64,000 bases of DNA from Takakia lepidozioides. Its lineage: Eukaryota; Streptophyta; Takakiopsida; Takakiales; Takakiaceae. Location: positions 10,354,001 to 10,418,000 of the forward strand of contig CM060731.1 of NCBI GenBank assembly GCA_030704615.1, given 5' to 3'. Numbering within the stretch: the stretch's first letter is position 1; every line of letters starts with the position of its first letter. The notes beneath the pieces are model-generated. The model was not told where the DNA came from. It saw only the letters and a list, made by a program, of their open reading frames with translations, and did not search any database. The position numbers and the translations under genes are program-made. Shown in pieces: positions 47,355 through 58,126 of this stretch.

Positions 47355-47600
47355 AGCTGGTGGTTAGGTCCCTCTAACTCCAGATAGCTACAAGATGTAA
47401 TAGCCACAGCCGTACTAAGTCCTCTATCACTGTCCCTTTTGTTCTCAAACTCTATAGACCAAGAGGCCGGGTACAAGAGCAACCCCATCGTTAGTCGCCG
47501 TCTTGCAATCTGTGAACTTGAGTCAGGATCTCGTGTGTTGGTCTCCTAGTAGCTTGGCCTTGCATTTTTTGTTAGCCTTCCATGGTTGTATCCACTCCCA
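47355..47600 (-). other. 3' untranslated part of the minus-strand retroelement
   Basis: Matches 57440-57684 in reverse; no coding signal beyond the PHD stop. Confidence 0.6.
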
Positions 47601-47930
47601 CTATCCAATGCAATGCAGACATAACCAATCCCCATCATGAACCATCTCAAGAGGTGGAGTCAAGCATCCTATATGCCAACCTCTAGAACATCGATCACAC
47701 ATCAGCATGGTGGCTGCCCCTCTAGCAGACCCACACAACATGCACCTCAAACTTGCAGGTACCACTGCCAGGTTTGGATCAATCCTGCCATCGATATTCG
47801 GAAGGTGACATGGCGCGCAATTACGCACATGGTCCTTCCAAGTCATGCCATCCCGACCCTCCAAGATCAAGACGCCTGAGGGAAATACCTCTCGAACCCT
47901 CAAAATAACATGTCATGCAGTCACATCCAG
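47601..47930 (-). pseudogene. PHD finger fused to the integrase C-terminus
   Basis: In frame with the integrase tail, apart from one TGA (at about 47918-47920), the minus strand encodes VREVFPSGVLILEGRDGMTW and then a complete C4HC3 PHD finger: CMLC, MCDRC, GWHIGC and WLCLHC. The pattern is Cys-x2-Cys-x10-Cys-x2-Cys-x4-His-x2-Cys-x14-Cys-x2-Cys, followed within three residues by a stop. PHD fingers read the N-terminal tail of histone H3. At the end of an integrase it occupies the place of the chromodomain in chromoviruses, so it may steer integration to a chromatin state. The other copy lost this segment by deletion. Confidence 0.85.
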
Positions 47931-48912
47931 GGTCGTTGGAGCAGTCTGCTGCAAATAAACATAGTCACCAGGGTGAAATCTCCGAACCCCAGGACGATAG
48001 CCCCCACCACGTATGATAGCATACCTCAATGTATCACGATGTTGCGCAATGGCAAGGTTCTCGAAAGCCATGGGCATGACTTTCTTGAACAACTCCGCGC
48101 GCTGACCACATGTAGTGCCCACACGTCCGGATCGTCAAGGTTGAGAACTGTAGTAGCTTCTCTACGAATGGATGCAGGCAAATCTGGCTCTCGGCCAAAG
48201 AGAAGAAAATATGGTGAGAAGGAGGCAAGTGATGCTTGCTTGCTGAACCTGTAGCCCATGGCTAACCATGGTAACTAAAGGTCCCAATCTCCTAGGTGTC
48301 CCTTTTGCAAGCCATACTTGCGCAAACCCCTCTTCACTGTCTGAACAACCCTCTCTGCCAAGCCATCGGCCTCAGGATGATCCCGAGAAGTGGTGCGGTG
48401 GTCTACCAAGGCCTTGTCACACAACGTCTGAAACTCCCCCAAGAACTCATCTCCCTTGGTCCGTGAGTACCTCAGCTGGAGCACCGAATCGGCTAAGTAC
48501 ACAATCCAAGAATGCATACGCAGCTCCCTCACTAGCCTTATCAGGCAATGGAACCAACTCGATCCACTTGGAGAAGTGCTCCACCATCATCAACACGTAC
48601 TTATTGTGGCGCATGGTCAGTGGCAACGGCCCTACGAAGTCAAGACTCCACCTCTAGCCCAATCCCATGATCGGAAGAGGGTGCAATTGTGGAGTAGGGG
48701 CGTTGAATGAAGCACGCACCCTGTCACACACCATGCACCTAGCCACAAATTGTTGCACCTTTGTGTGCATACCATGCCACCAATCCTGCCCCTGCAGTAG
48801 ACTATGAGTGCGTCGCACCCCAAAATGCCCCAACTCCTCATGGGCATGCCGCACTAACCGTGCCCGCTGGGTTGGGTGAGGCACAATCCTCACTCAACCA
48901 TCTTCCCACACT
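47931..48912 (-). pseudogene. Integrase of the DNMT retroelement, minus copy
   Basis: Zinc-binding region RHAHEELGHFGVRR with CMVCDRV (48893-48654), then the core with RWSLDF (first Asp), HFSKWIELVPLPDKA, VLTDQGR (second Asp) and HPEADGLAERVVQ (Glu), completing the DDE triad. The C-terminal part has DLPASIRREATTVLNLDDPD and YRPGVRRFHPGDYVYLQQ, leading to the PHD finger. Frame breaks or stops near 48905, 48655, 48430 and 48260 interrupt it. The sister copy (56492-57127) has the core uninterrupted. Confidence 0.85.
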
Positions 48913-50532
48913 TCAGAGCAGGTGTGTCCCCTCCCACTTGAACCTCTTGGCTCGTTGTAGGATCCGATCCCTCTCTTTGGCAGTCATAGTGGCTGCCGTG
49001 CCCCCAGTGCGGAGATAGTCCAACACAGCTGAATCCTCATGTATATCTTTGGCGCCACCTTGCTCATTGCTGGCCTCAGGATCCTCAGACACTCGGTCTA
49101 CAGTCATCCCTGTTGTAGGTCCAACCTGGCCTTCCGCTGCCAAGATACACAAAAATGCAAATGCATGCCATCCGGGCACCATCTCCTCGTCCGTCTCACC
49201 GTGCCACCGAGCTCCAGTGTCATCCTGCTGGCTCGTGCATGGATTGCGACTCAACCCATCCACATCCCGATTGACCAAACCCGGTCGATGCACAACCTGA
49301 AAGTTATACTCTTGAAGTATGAGTGCCCACCATGCAAGCTTCCCCGTAAGCTTGTCTGACTCCATCAACCACTTGAGTGGCTGGTGATCCGTGACAAGGG
49401 TGAAGAGATTGCCATATAGATAGCACCTGAAGTGTGCCACGGCCCACACTGCAGCTAAGCACTCTCCCTCATATGAGCTATACTTAGCCTCTGCAGCGTT
49501 GTTCGAGCGACTGTCATAAGCCTTTATAAACTCTCTTCCCTCATCATCCACCTGTGTAAGCACCGCTCCAAGCCCCATCATGCTCCAATCTGTATGCAGC
49601 TGAAAATGACGCCCCCTGATAGGTCGTCTCAAGATGGGTATCGAGGTCAACCTCGCCTTGAGCTCTTGGAAAGCTCGTTCTTGCTCATCTTTCCACTGCC
49701 ACTCCTGGTCCACCTTGGTCAGTTTGGTTAGAGCCTTTGCAATGGCACTAAATCCCTTAACAAACCGTCTATAATAGTTTGCTAACCCCATGAAAGCTCG
49801 AACTCGGCTCACATCCGTGGGGCGTGGAATCTGTGCAATGGACTCTACCTTAGTCTGCTGTACCCCCAATCCTCCAGGATATATCATGTGACCCAGATAC
49901 TCAATTCGGTTGTGGAAAAACTTGCACTTCCCCGGATGTAAGTTCAATCTGTGCGCCCTCAAGCGCTCAAATACCACCTGAAGGTGTCTCTCATGCTCCT
50001 CTACCGTAGCACTAAAGATGATGATGTCATCTATGTAGCACCGAGTAAACTCCACCCCTGCTAGAATCCTGTCCATGACTCTCTGAAATTCTGCCAAAGC
50101 ATTTTTAAGCCCAAATGGTAAGAACCGCCACTGGTATAGGCAATCTTTCTCGTGCTCATTGATCCCCCAGAATGTCATCTTCTGCTTATCCGCCTCCTTG
50201 ATCGGCAACTGGTGATATCCAGATCGTAAATCCAAAGTGCTAAAGATTTTGGCATGCCCAATGGCATCAAAGATCTCCTCCGGTATCGGCATGGTATACC
50301 TATCGGACTTGGTCTGACAATTTACAGGCCGGTAATCACCGCACATACGCCTCTCCGTCCAATTGCCATAGACATCCTTCTTGGCTGACATCACTATGGC
50401 TGAAGCATACTCTCCCCCAGATAGCTCCACCAACCCAGCCTCCCAAAGGTCCTGAGTTCTCATCTGAATCAATGACCTCTCTATGTCACTGTATCTATAG
50501 GGTCTCCGAAAGATTGGTGTGTCAGTAGCCAA
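48913..50532 (-). CDS. Reverse transcriptase and RNase H, long open frame
   Basis: A 539-codon open frame with intact Ty3-type reverse transcriptase ([63 protein letters not shown] and catalytic YIDD in CYIDDIIIF) and RNase H (HFQLHTDWSMMGLGAVLTQV, AKYSSYEGECLAAVWAV, LVTDHQPLKWLM), then the tether to integrase (QEYNFQVVHRPGLVNRDVDG). It ends where a C-to-T change and an added A create a stop beside sequence that reads CTCCGAGTG in the sister copy. Part of a polyprotein rather than a free-standing gene, so the first Met is not a true start. This is the only copy here with YIDD intact. Confidence 0.92.
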   Translation of the reverse strand: MATDTPIFRRPYRYSDIERSLIQMRTQDLWEAGLVELSGGEYASAIVMSAKKDVYGNWTERRMCGDYRPVNCQTKSDRYTMPIPEEIFDAIGHAKIFSTLDLRSGYHQLPIKEADKQKMTFWGINEHEKDCLYQWRFLPFGLKNALAEFQRVMDRILAGVEFTRCYIDDIIIFSATVEEHERHLQVVFERLRAHRLNLHPGKCKFFHNRIEYLGHMIYPGGLGVQQTKVESIAQIPRPTDVSRVRAFMGLANYYRRFVKGFSAIAKALTKLTKVDQEWQWKDEQERAFQELKARLTSIPILRRPIRGRHFQLHTDWSMMGLGAVLTQVDDEGREFIKAYDSRSNNAAEAKYSSYEGECLAAVWAVAHFRCYLYGNLFTLVTDHQPLKWLMESDKLTGKLAWWALILQEYNFQVVHRPGLVNRDVDGLSRNPCTSQQDDTGARWHGETDEEMVPGWHAFAFLCILAAEGQVGPTTGMTVDRVSEDPEASNEQGGAKDIHEDSAVLDYLRTGGTAATMTAKERDRILQRAKRFKWEGTHLL

Positions 50533-51028
50533 TTCAATGCGAATCTCTTGACCCTTCAGTGCTCATAAGTCCTTCAAACTGAAGGCAAAGCAGTTCCTGT
50601 AAGTCCTCACAAACCGCCGTATACGTCGTCTCTCTCCTTCGGTGACTATAGGTCCAACATCAGGCTCCCAGTTGTCCTCCGTGACTGCAACCTTGAGTCC
50701 AGCAGGCTTAGAGGTAGAAGACGCGTCTCGTGGTTGCTATGCTGCAACCTCTTGAGCAGTGATCACTACCTCCTCTATCAGTGACAATGTCTCATCCTGC
50801 CCCATCATCCCATCCTTGAGGACCTCCTCAACCCGAGAAAAATCCCCAACCTCATCCATCACCGCCGCCTTGGCTGCCAACTCCTTCTGAACCTCGAGCA
50901 CCTCCTACGTGTGCAATGGATGCGGTCTGCACCTCGTGGTCCTCACCTGTTCGCCCCCACTCGCTGCCTGTACCGTCTCGGTAGGCAGGGAGACCATCAA
51001 GGGAAGTGTACTCCGTACTCTGCGCTGC
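50533..51028 (-). pseudogene. Linker between methyltransferase and reverse transcriptase
   Basis: Continues the polyprotein on the minus strand: AAKAAVMDEVGDFSRVEEVL, an acidic stretch, then ERRRIRRFVRTYRNCFAFSL and a DL...L pattern typical of the segment just before Ty3 reverse transcriptase. A few stops (near 50550, 50740 and 50905). It shows methyltransferase and reverse transcriptase lie in one polyprotein, with no LTR or gag between. Confidence 0.7.
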
Positions 51029-52214
51029 TCAGCCATAGCTGATAATCCAGGTCAAGCAATTGAGATCCATTGCTTGCCCCAACACCTGACGACGTGATGC
51101 CTCAGAAAGAGATGGCACCGCCGTGGTACCAGTGGTAAAACCCATCGCCTGCTCACGCTCGTCAGCATTGGGCTCCACTAATTGCTGCAACTGGCTATCC
51201 CACAAGAGGCCAGGTCCACCATCCCGGAAAGCATGAGATCCTGGAAAGCTGAGTAGTGTAGGCAATGTGGCTCGTGGGTGACCCACCTTATTGACCACTG
51301 CCAAAAGTGATCGGTCATTGTGTCTCACACGCTGAGACTTTCTCTCCATGTCCAAAATGCTATCTACCGTCAGGTGTGGTGGCCGCTGCACCCCATCAAA
51401 TGCACGCTTGAGCAATGCAGGTGGCATCAAGTTGGTCCACCATAGTCGTGGGCGATGAGCCCGTGACCCCAATGCAGCTGCGTCCAGCAACACTGCTAAC
51501 CCAAGCCAAGACCGCACTTGATGCACACTGGCCATCACCTTGGCCCGAGAATCACCCATCAATGGTACATTCTCCAAAATATATGCCGGAGAGTCTGTTT
51601 GCTGAAGCTGTAAATAGCGTAAGACCCTCAACATCTCCCAAAACAGGCGTGACCTTGAGTCTTGTAACCCATTGCCATGACCAGCTGATGAATGCCCTTG
51701 GCAGGGCCAACCTGCCACTACCAAATGAATAGGGTCAACCCGCTCCAAATCATGCGCCCCCAGCAAAGAGATGTCTGCTGGCAATGCTTGTTGGTATCCA
51801 CGAACTGCAGACACTGGCAACAAAATCAGGGTACTGCTGCATCAACTGAGCAACATGGCGTATTGAGACGCGTCGTGCAGTCTCATCCCTCTCCACATAC
51901 AGGTAACGTCAAACTCGTACACCTGCCTGCAACACTGCAGCCAATCCAGTGCTGATCCCGCCAAACAAGTCCAGAAGGCATATGCCTTCATCCGGGCACT
52001 GCCACACAATAGGTGTGGTGTCCAATGGCGACAACTGAGGTGGTCCTGGTGCAATCATCGCACTCTCCTCCTCTCTTGACGGTACGAAGGCCTCTACCCA
52101 GGCTTGTTGCACCCGTCTATCAGCAACCTGCTGCAAATGCTTGCTCGTACCCCACAATGGAGTGTGAGCAACCATGGCAGGCAACTCTGCCGTACCATGC
52201 ATGTCATCCTGCTA
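51029..52214 (-). pseudogene. C5 cytosine DNA methyltransferase, minus copy
   Basis: Sister of 45716-47040. Motif I (LLDLFGGISTGLAAVLQAG) is in the first frame. A TGA (about 51907-51909) stands where the plus copy has CGA, and one extra T near 51833 shifts frame. From 51823 to 51029 the frame is open for 264 codons with motif IV (GWPCQGHSSAG, catalytic TGC at 51703-51701), VI (YILENVPLMGDS), VIII (GSRAHRPRLWW), IX and X (RRQVLGQAMDLNC). Only two small lesions separate it from an open enzyme. The 5' end is abrupt at 52214, where sequence like the element leader (42330-42425) is directly joined; gag and protease are deleted. Confidence 0.88.
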
Positions 52215-54079
52215 GATAGGTAGATTTCCTCTTTCTGCAGCTATCCCCCCAAAAAACTGAGTCAAACGGAGTCCATTTGACAAAGATATGACCAATTAGG
52301 CTCTAAATCATTTAAATTAGATCAAAAGGGGTTTTTTTTTTTTTAACACCAAAACGTTCTCGCCATTAAAAATTGCTCCCAAGTCATCTACGAGTTCCCA
52401 ACACGTCCACGTAGTTCTCACAGATTCCCTGGATTTCACCTACAGGTGTTTCAAACATACACCGGTGAACTGCTCTGCTCCAGCCAAGATTTGTAGCTAT
52501 GCCGACTCTGGGGCTTTGATTCTTCGCATCCACTCCATCTAGCACACCCTTCCATGCCACACTTGACGTGCACATGCCTCAGTGAAGCAATCTGAACACC
52601 TTCGCTCTTCATCAGGGCTGCCAAGCTTCTATTGCAAGTACATGTAAATGAATTATGTGGAGCCTGAGTGACACATCTGCCCCTTTAGTTGTGCACCCAA
52701 CGAACTAATCTTCAGAGGAACAAAATCTAACTCCTACCAACTCGTCTAGCTCTATCAAGTTCTGCGCTTTTGCCTCGCCCAATCTGCATCAGCCCCCAGG
52801 GTGCAAAACCTAAGATTTTGGTAACACAGGGCGCACGCTTCTCGCAGACTTATTCCAAATGTTGTGCCTCGTAACAATGCACTGCAAAATACCCTTAGAT
52901 CATGTCATATGACCGAAACACCTCCCAAAGATTGTTGTGTTGCATTCCCTGAAACACCAGGCACACTAGTGCCCAGCGCAGGAGAGCCTTGGGAAAGTCG
53001 GCCATTCCCTGCAACTGACTGCCCGTTCTCCAAAGAGATTCCTCCGGTCCCAAATTTGTTGTCTAAATGCTGGAGACCTGGAGCACCGCCCTAACCAGTT
53101 GTTGTCCCTGGCCGAGCATGGTCTAGAGGTTGCAGAGGTCCTGGTTCTGACTTCACGTGTGTTAGCTGTGAGGCTTGCACAGGCAAGAGCTTCTTGTCTC
53201 TTTGCTTTCGAAGCTTCTTCTGACTGGAACCTAAGGGCTGAACCTTGGTCTGCAGGTCCGAAGATTGGTCTGAAGAGAGAGCAAGTGTAGATGGCAGCTG
53301 CCCACCAGGTTTTGACAGAGTATCATCAGGGCTTGTCCGTGCATTAGGGATGGCTCGAGTGCTTGCATCGCGGAAAAGAGAGCCTAAAAATGCACGCATA
53401 CGTTGATGGTGTTTCAAACAGTACACCTTAGTGGCCATTGGTAAGGGATTAACCTCAGCCGTATCATGCAGCTTCCCGCCATACTGAAGGCGATTATTGT
53501 TGGCTTTGAAGTGCTGCAGCAACACTTTGAATGGTTTCCGCCTTCCTATTACTGCCCGTTTGTTTGCTTCAGTGTGCAATTTACAGGTCAAGGATCAGCG
53601 ACAACAGGCACCAAATTGCCCCATCACCACCCCACAAAGCACATCTAGCTCCTCCGTTGTCAACAACTTTGGTCTTTTCCGAGGTGGTGATTTGGTGTCC
53701 GCCAGACTTGTGCTTCTTGGCCCTAGCCCTGCTCCATCCTCTCCTAGTCATCCTCTCGGCGTCCTTACCAAGCTGACCCATAAGCACGACAACCGCTTCT
53801 CATTCGGCCTTCACTACTCGCACACCATACATATGGTCAGAATGAGTCTGAGTTCCTACTGTCACCACCAACCAAAACCAAGAGGCAGGAGCCCTCCTCT
53901 GATTGCTATGCTTTCCATGATCATCTATATACCCAGAAACCAGAGATGATCGGAACCTGCATGTTTCTTTTTGTTTTTTGTTTTTTTTTTAAGCTTCTCA
54001 AACTAAGCACTACTTACACACATGTAATCATACAAGTGCTAACCCTCAACTCCTACCTTGCACTTACAGGTAAGAGATC
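52215..54079 (-). other. Spacer between LTR fragment and methyltransferase; one unidentified ORF
   Basis: 52216-52310 is leader-like sequence shared with 42330-42425. The rest has no recognised gene. A 166-codon minus-strand frame at 53091-53591 (KVYCLKHHQRMRAFLGSLF, then a Ser/Pro/Lys-rich tail) and a basic piece at 53581-53787 (GWSRARAKKHKSGG) look mildly coding but match no family I know; they could be captured host exons. A T-run lies near 53968-53991. Confidence 0.35.
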
Positions 54080-54402
54080 ATCTCTCTCGAGTGATAGAAA
54101 CTTAGACTCACACTGTTGACACAAGAACATGAAATACAACACCATCACTCGTTAAACTAAGAGTCGAGCCAGGGGCACCCCAAGCTATGGGGACTCCACC
54201 CCACAACATCCTATTCTCCCTTCATAAGCACACTCAGATTCTAAGCAGTGAAGGAGCTCGGTCGTGTAGGCTCAACTCGAGAGAGATGAGCCGCACGACT
54301 GACGAGCTCGTGAAGATAAGATGGTTCAGGTGTCAAGCTAAACTTGACACCTGACTTAACACTTGAACTAATTCCAAGTGTTAAATACAAATAACTAGAT
54401 TT
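54080..54402 (-). repeat. LTR fragment of the DNMT retroelement, reversed
   Basis: Reverse complement of most of 40390-40740, cut at 54402 inside AATAAATCTAG, where plus-strand reverse transcriptase sequence starts at once. Confidence 0.75.
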
Positions 54403-55403
54403 ATGGAGAGGTCCTTGATTCAGATGATGACTCATGACCTCTGGGAGGCTGGTTTGGTGGAGCTATCTAGTGGAGAATATGCTTCAGCCACAGTGATGCC
54501 AGCCAAGAAGGACGTCTATAGCAATTGGACGGAGAGACGTATGTGCGGTGATTACCGGCCTGTAAATCGTCAGACCAAGTCTGATAGGTATGCCATGCCA
54601 ACACCAGAGGAGATCTTTGATGCCATTGGGCATGTCAAAGTCTTTAGCACTTTGGATTTACGATCCAGATATCACCAGTTGCCGATCAAGGAGGCGGATA
54701 AGCAGAAGACGACATTCTGGGGGATCAATGAGCACGAGAAGGATTGCCTATACCAGTGGCGGTTCTTACCATTTGGGCTTAAGAACGCTCCTGCAGAGTT
54801 TCAAAGAGTCATGGACAGGATTCTAGCAGGGGTGGAGTTTGCTCGGTGCTACATAGATAACATCATCATCTTTAGTGCTATGGTGGAGGAGCATGAGAGA
54901 CACCTTCAGGTGGTATTTGAGCGCTTGAGGGCGCACGGATTGAAGTTACATCCGGGGAAGTGCAAGTTTTTCCACAACCAAATTGAGTATCTGGGTCACA
55001 CGATATATCCTGGAGGATTGGGGGTACAGCAGACTAAGGTAGAGGCGGATGTGAGCCGAGTTCGAGCTTTCATGGGGTTGACAAACTATTATAGACGGTT
55101 TGTCAAGGGATTTAGTGCCATTGCAAAGGCTCTAACCAAGCTGACCAAGGTAGACCAGGAGTGGCAGTGGGAAGATGAGCAAGAACGAGCTTTCCAAGAG
55201 CTCAAGGCGAGGTTGACCTCGATACCCATCTTGAGACGGCCTATCAGGGGGCGTCATTTTCAGCTGCATACAGACTGGAGCATGCTGGGGCTTGGAGCGG
55301 TGCTCACATAGGTGGATGATGAGGGAAGAGAGTTCGTAGTGGCTTATGCTAGCCGCTCGAACAACGCTGCAGAGACTAAGTATAGCTCATATGAGGGAGA
55401 ATG
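54403..55403 (+). pseudogene. Reverse transcriptase of the DNMT retroelement, plus copy
   Basis: Nearly the same protein as 48913-50532 (MCGDYRPVNRQTKSDRYAMP, FSTLDLRSRYHQLPI, FGLKNAPAEFQRVMDRIL), but the catalytic motif reads YIDN instead of YIDD (about 54850), which should abolish polymerisation. A short deletion removes residues in the QTKVE..DVSR region. A TAG at about 55309 stands where the sister has CAG. The RNase H start (YSSYEGEC) is cut at 55403 by foreign DNA. The left edge is a breakpoint: methyltransferase and linker of this orientation lie 7.1 kb upstream, at 45716-47259. Confidence 0.85.
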
Positions 55404-55955
55404 CTCCCAAGGGAATACGATTGCGTAAGACATACTAAGGTCATTTCCAGTAATGTGTGAATGTACGAATGAACAAATGGATGACGACCAGTATGGATGA
55501 AGAATCCTAGAATGATGCCAATATGACTGTGTAAATGTGATTTTATCACTACATGTGTAGATGTGTCGATAGGCGGCTGGGTAATGTAATGCCAAATTGA
55601 CCTACAAATGGGAGTTTGTAGCCTCATAGTTCAACAAATGCGACCCCCTATGCTTTTCTTTAGAACACATTTTCTGCAAGAACAAACAACACATATACAT
55701 AAAGATGATGATTCATACACAAAGTTCCAAACGATTATGCGGAGATTACATAATAGACAACGGTTACGGTACTGTAGAAAAGGAAGACAATGAGGAGACC
55801 TACACAAAGAAAAATGAAGTGAACTTGCTTTTCAAAAAAGGAAACTCAAAAGCTAATGGAACAAAAGGAACCACAAAAAACATACGAACAAAAATATTTG
55901 ACTGAAGGCCCATGATGTCAACTCCAATGGATGTCAGATCAAGACTTATTGTTGG
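55404..55955. other. 552-bp insertion of unknown origin in RNase H
   Basis: AT-rich sequence between codons for EGEC and WAVAHF, replacing about 9 bp of element sequence. No clear terminal inverted repeats or target duplication, and no similarity to other parts of the window seen by eye. Confidence 0.6.
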
Positions 55956-57495
55956 AGTGTGGGCCGTGGCACACTTCAGGTGCTATCTATACGGCAATCT
56001 CTTCACCCTTGTCACGGATCACCAGCCACTCAAGTGGTTGATGGAGTCAGATAAGCTTACGGGAAGCTTGCACGGTGGGCACTCATACTTCAAGAGTATA
56101 ACTTTCAGGTTGTGCATCGACGGGGTTGGTCAATCGGGATGCAGATGGGTTGAGTCGCAATCCATGCACGAACCAGCAGGATGATACTGGAGCTCGGTGG
56201 CATGGTGAGATGGACGAGGAGATGGTGCCCGGATGGCATGCATCTGCATTTCTATGTATCTTGGCAGCGGAAGGCCATGTTGGACCTACAACATGGATGA
56301 CTGTAGACCGAGTGTCTGAGGACCCTGAGGCCAGCAATGAACAAGGTGGCGCCAAAGATATACATGAGGATTTAGCTGTGTTGGACTATCTCCGCACTGG
56401 AGACACGACAGCCACTGTGACTGCCAAGGAGAGGGATCGGATCCTACAATGAGCCAAGAGGTTTAAGTGGGAGGGGACACACCTGCTCCGAGTGTGGGAA
56501 GATGGTCGAGGGAGGATTGTGCCTCACCCAACACAGCGGGCACGGTTAGTGCGGCATGCCCATGAGAAGTTGGGGCATTTTGGGGTGCAACGCACTCATA
56601 GTCTATTGCAAGGGCAGTATTGGTGGCGTGGTATGCACACAGAGGTGCAACAATTTGTGGTTAGGTGCATGGTGTGTGACAGGGTGCGTGCTTCATTCAA
56701 CGCCCCTACACCACAATTGCACCCTCTTCCGATCATGGGATTGGGCTACAGGTGGAGTCTTGACTTCGCAGGACCGTTGCCACTGACCATGCGCCACAAC
56801 AAGTACGTGTTGGTGATAGTGGAGCACTTCTCCAAGTGGATCGAGTTGGTTCCATTGCCTGATAAGGCTAGTGAGGGAGCTGCGTATGCATTCTTGGATC
56901 GTGTACTTAGCCGATTTGGTGCTCCAGCTGAGGTACTCACGGATCAAGGGAGAGAGTTCTTGGGGGAGTTTCAGGCGTTGTGTGACAAGGCCTTGATAGA
57001 CCACCGTACCACTTCTCGGGATCATCCTGAGGCCGATGGCTTGGCAGAGAGGGTTGTGCAAACGGTTAAGAGGGGTTTGCGCAAGTATGGCTTGCAGAAG
57101 GGACACCTTGGAGATTGGGACCTTTAGCTACCCTGGTTAGCCATGGGCTCCAAGTTCAGCAAGCAAGCATTACTTGCTTCGTTCTTGCCTTATTTCCTTC
57201 TGGCCGAGAGCCAGATTTGCCTGCATCTATTCGCAGGGAGGCTGCAGTAGTTCTCAATCTTGACGATCCGGACGTGTGGGCACGTGCATGTGGTCAGCAT
57301 GCGGAGTTGTTCAAGAAAGTCATGCCCATGGCTTTCGAGAACCTTGCCATTGCACAACATCGTGATACGTTGAGGTATGCTACCATACGTGGTGGGGGCT
57401 ATCGTCCTGGGGTTCGGAGATTTCACCCTGCATTGGATAGTGGGAGTAGATACAACCATGGAAGGCTAACAAGAAATGCAAGGCCAAACTACTAG
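55956..57495 (+). pseudogene. RNase H end and integrase of the DNMT retroelement, plus copy
   Basis: RNase H resumes at VWAVAHFRCYLYGNL. After a frame slip near 56085 and a stop near 56450, the integrase frame 56492-57127 is open for 211 codons: zinc-binding RHAHEKLGHFGVQR with CMVCDRV, RWSLDF (Asp), VLTDQGREFLGEF (Asp) and HPEADGLAERVVQ (Glu), a complete DDE core. It then passes a TAG (57125-57127) and a frame change to DLPASIRREAAVVLN and VRRFHP. There, at about 57430, a deletion of about 360 bp relative to 47617-47977 joins the integrase tail directly to the 3' untranslated region, removing the PHD finger. Confidence 0.85.
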
Positions 57496-57684
57496 GAGAC
57501 CAACACACGAGATCCTGGCTCAAGTTCACAGATTGCAAGACGACGACTAACGATGGGGCTACTCTTGTACCCAGCCTCTTGGTCTATAGAGTTTGAGTAT
57601 AATAGGGATAGTGATAGAGGACTTAGTACGGCTGTGGCTATTACATCTTGTAGCTATCTGGAGTTAAAAAGACCTAATCACCAG

Positions 57685-57695
57685 CTAGGGGGGCG
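57685..57695 (+). other. Polypurine tract
   Basis: AGGGGGGCG-type tract two to three bases before the TGTGACAG start of the LTR; primer site for plus-strand synthesis. Same arrangement as at 47345-47354. Confidence 0.7.
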
Positions 57696-57697
57696 AT

Positions 57698-58125
57698 TGT
57701 GACAGACTACTTTATTGTGCATATATGTGTGGTGTGGTTTGGACAACGATGTAGTTGTGTAGCAATACGTATGCGTACGACAGCTGTCAAGTTAAATAAA
57801 CACAGTGTGAAACTAACTAGAATAAATCTAGTTATTTGTATTAGTTCAAGTGTTAAGTCAGGTGTCAAGTTTAGCTTGACACCTGAACCATCTTATCTTC
57901 ACGAGCTCGTCAGTCGTGCGGCTCATCTCTCTCGAGTTGAGCCTACACGACCGAACTCCCTCGCTGCTTAGCATTTGAGTGTACTTATGGAGGGAGAGTA
58001 GGATGTTGTGGGGTGGAGTCCCCATAGCTTGGGGTGCCCCTGGCTCGACTCTTATTTTAACGAGTGATTGTATTGTATTTGGTGTTTTTGTGTCAACAGA
58101 CACTGTGAATTTAATTTTCATATCA
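57698..58125 (+). repeat. 3' LTR of the plus-strand DNMT retroelement copy
   Basis: Begins TGTGACAGACTACTTTATTG after the polypurine tract, includes the TGTCAAGTTAAATAAAC block from 57788, and runs to ATATCA at 58125. The related fragments at 40745 and 54080 continue past ATATCA with CTCGAG, so the natural end may lie further on and be cut here. Confidence 0.65.
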
Positions 58126-58126
58126 T

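Noticed and set aside
47260-54402. Insertion of a one-LTR circle opened inside its LTR
   Set aside because: The LTR pieces at the two ends would fit, but gag and protease are missing and 1.8 kb of unrelated DNA lies inside, so a simple circle insertion does not explain it.
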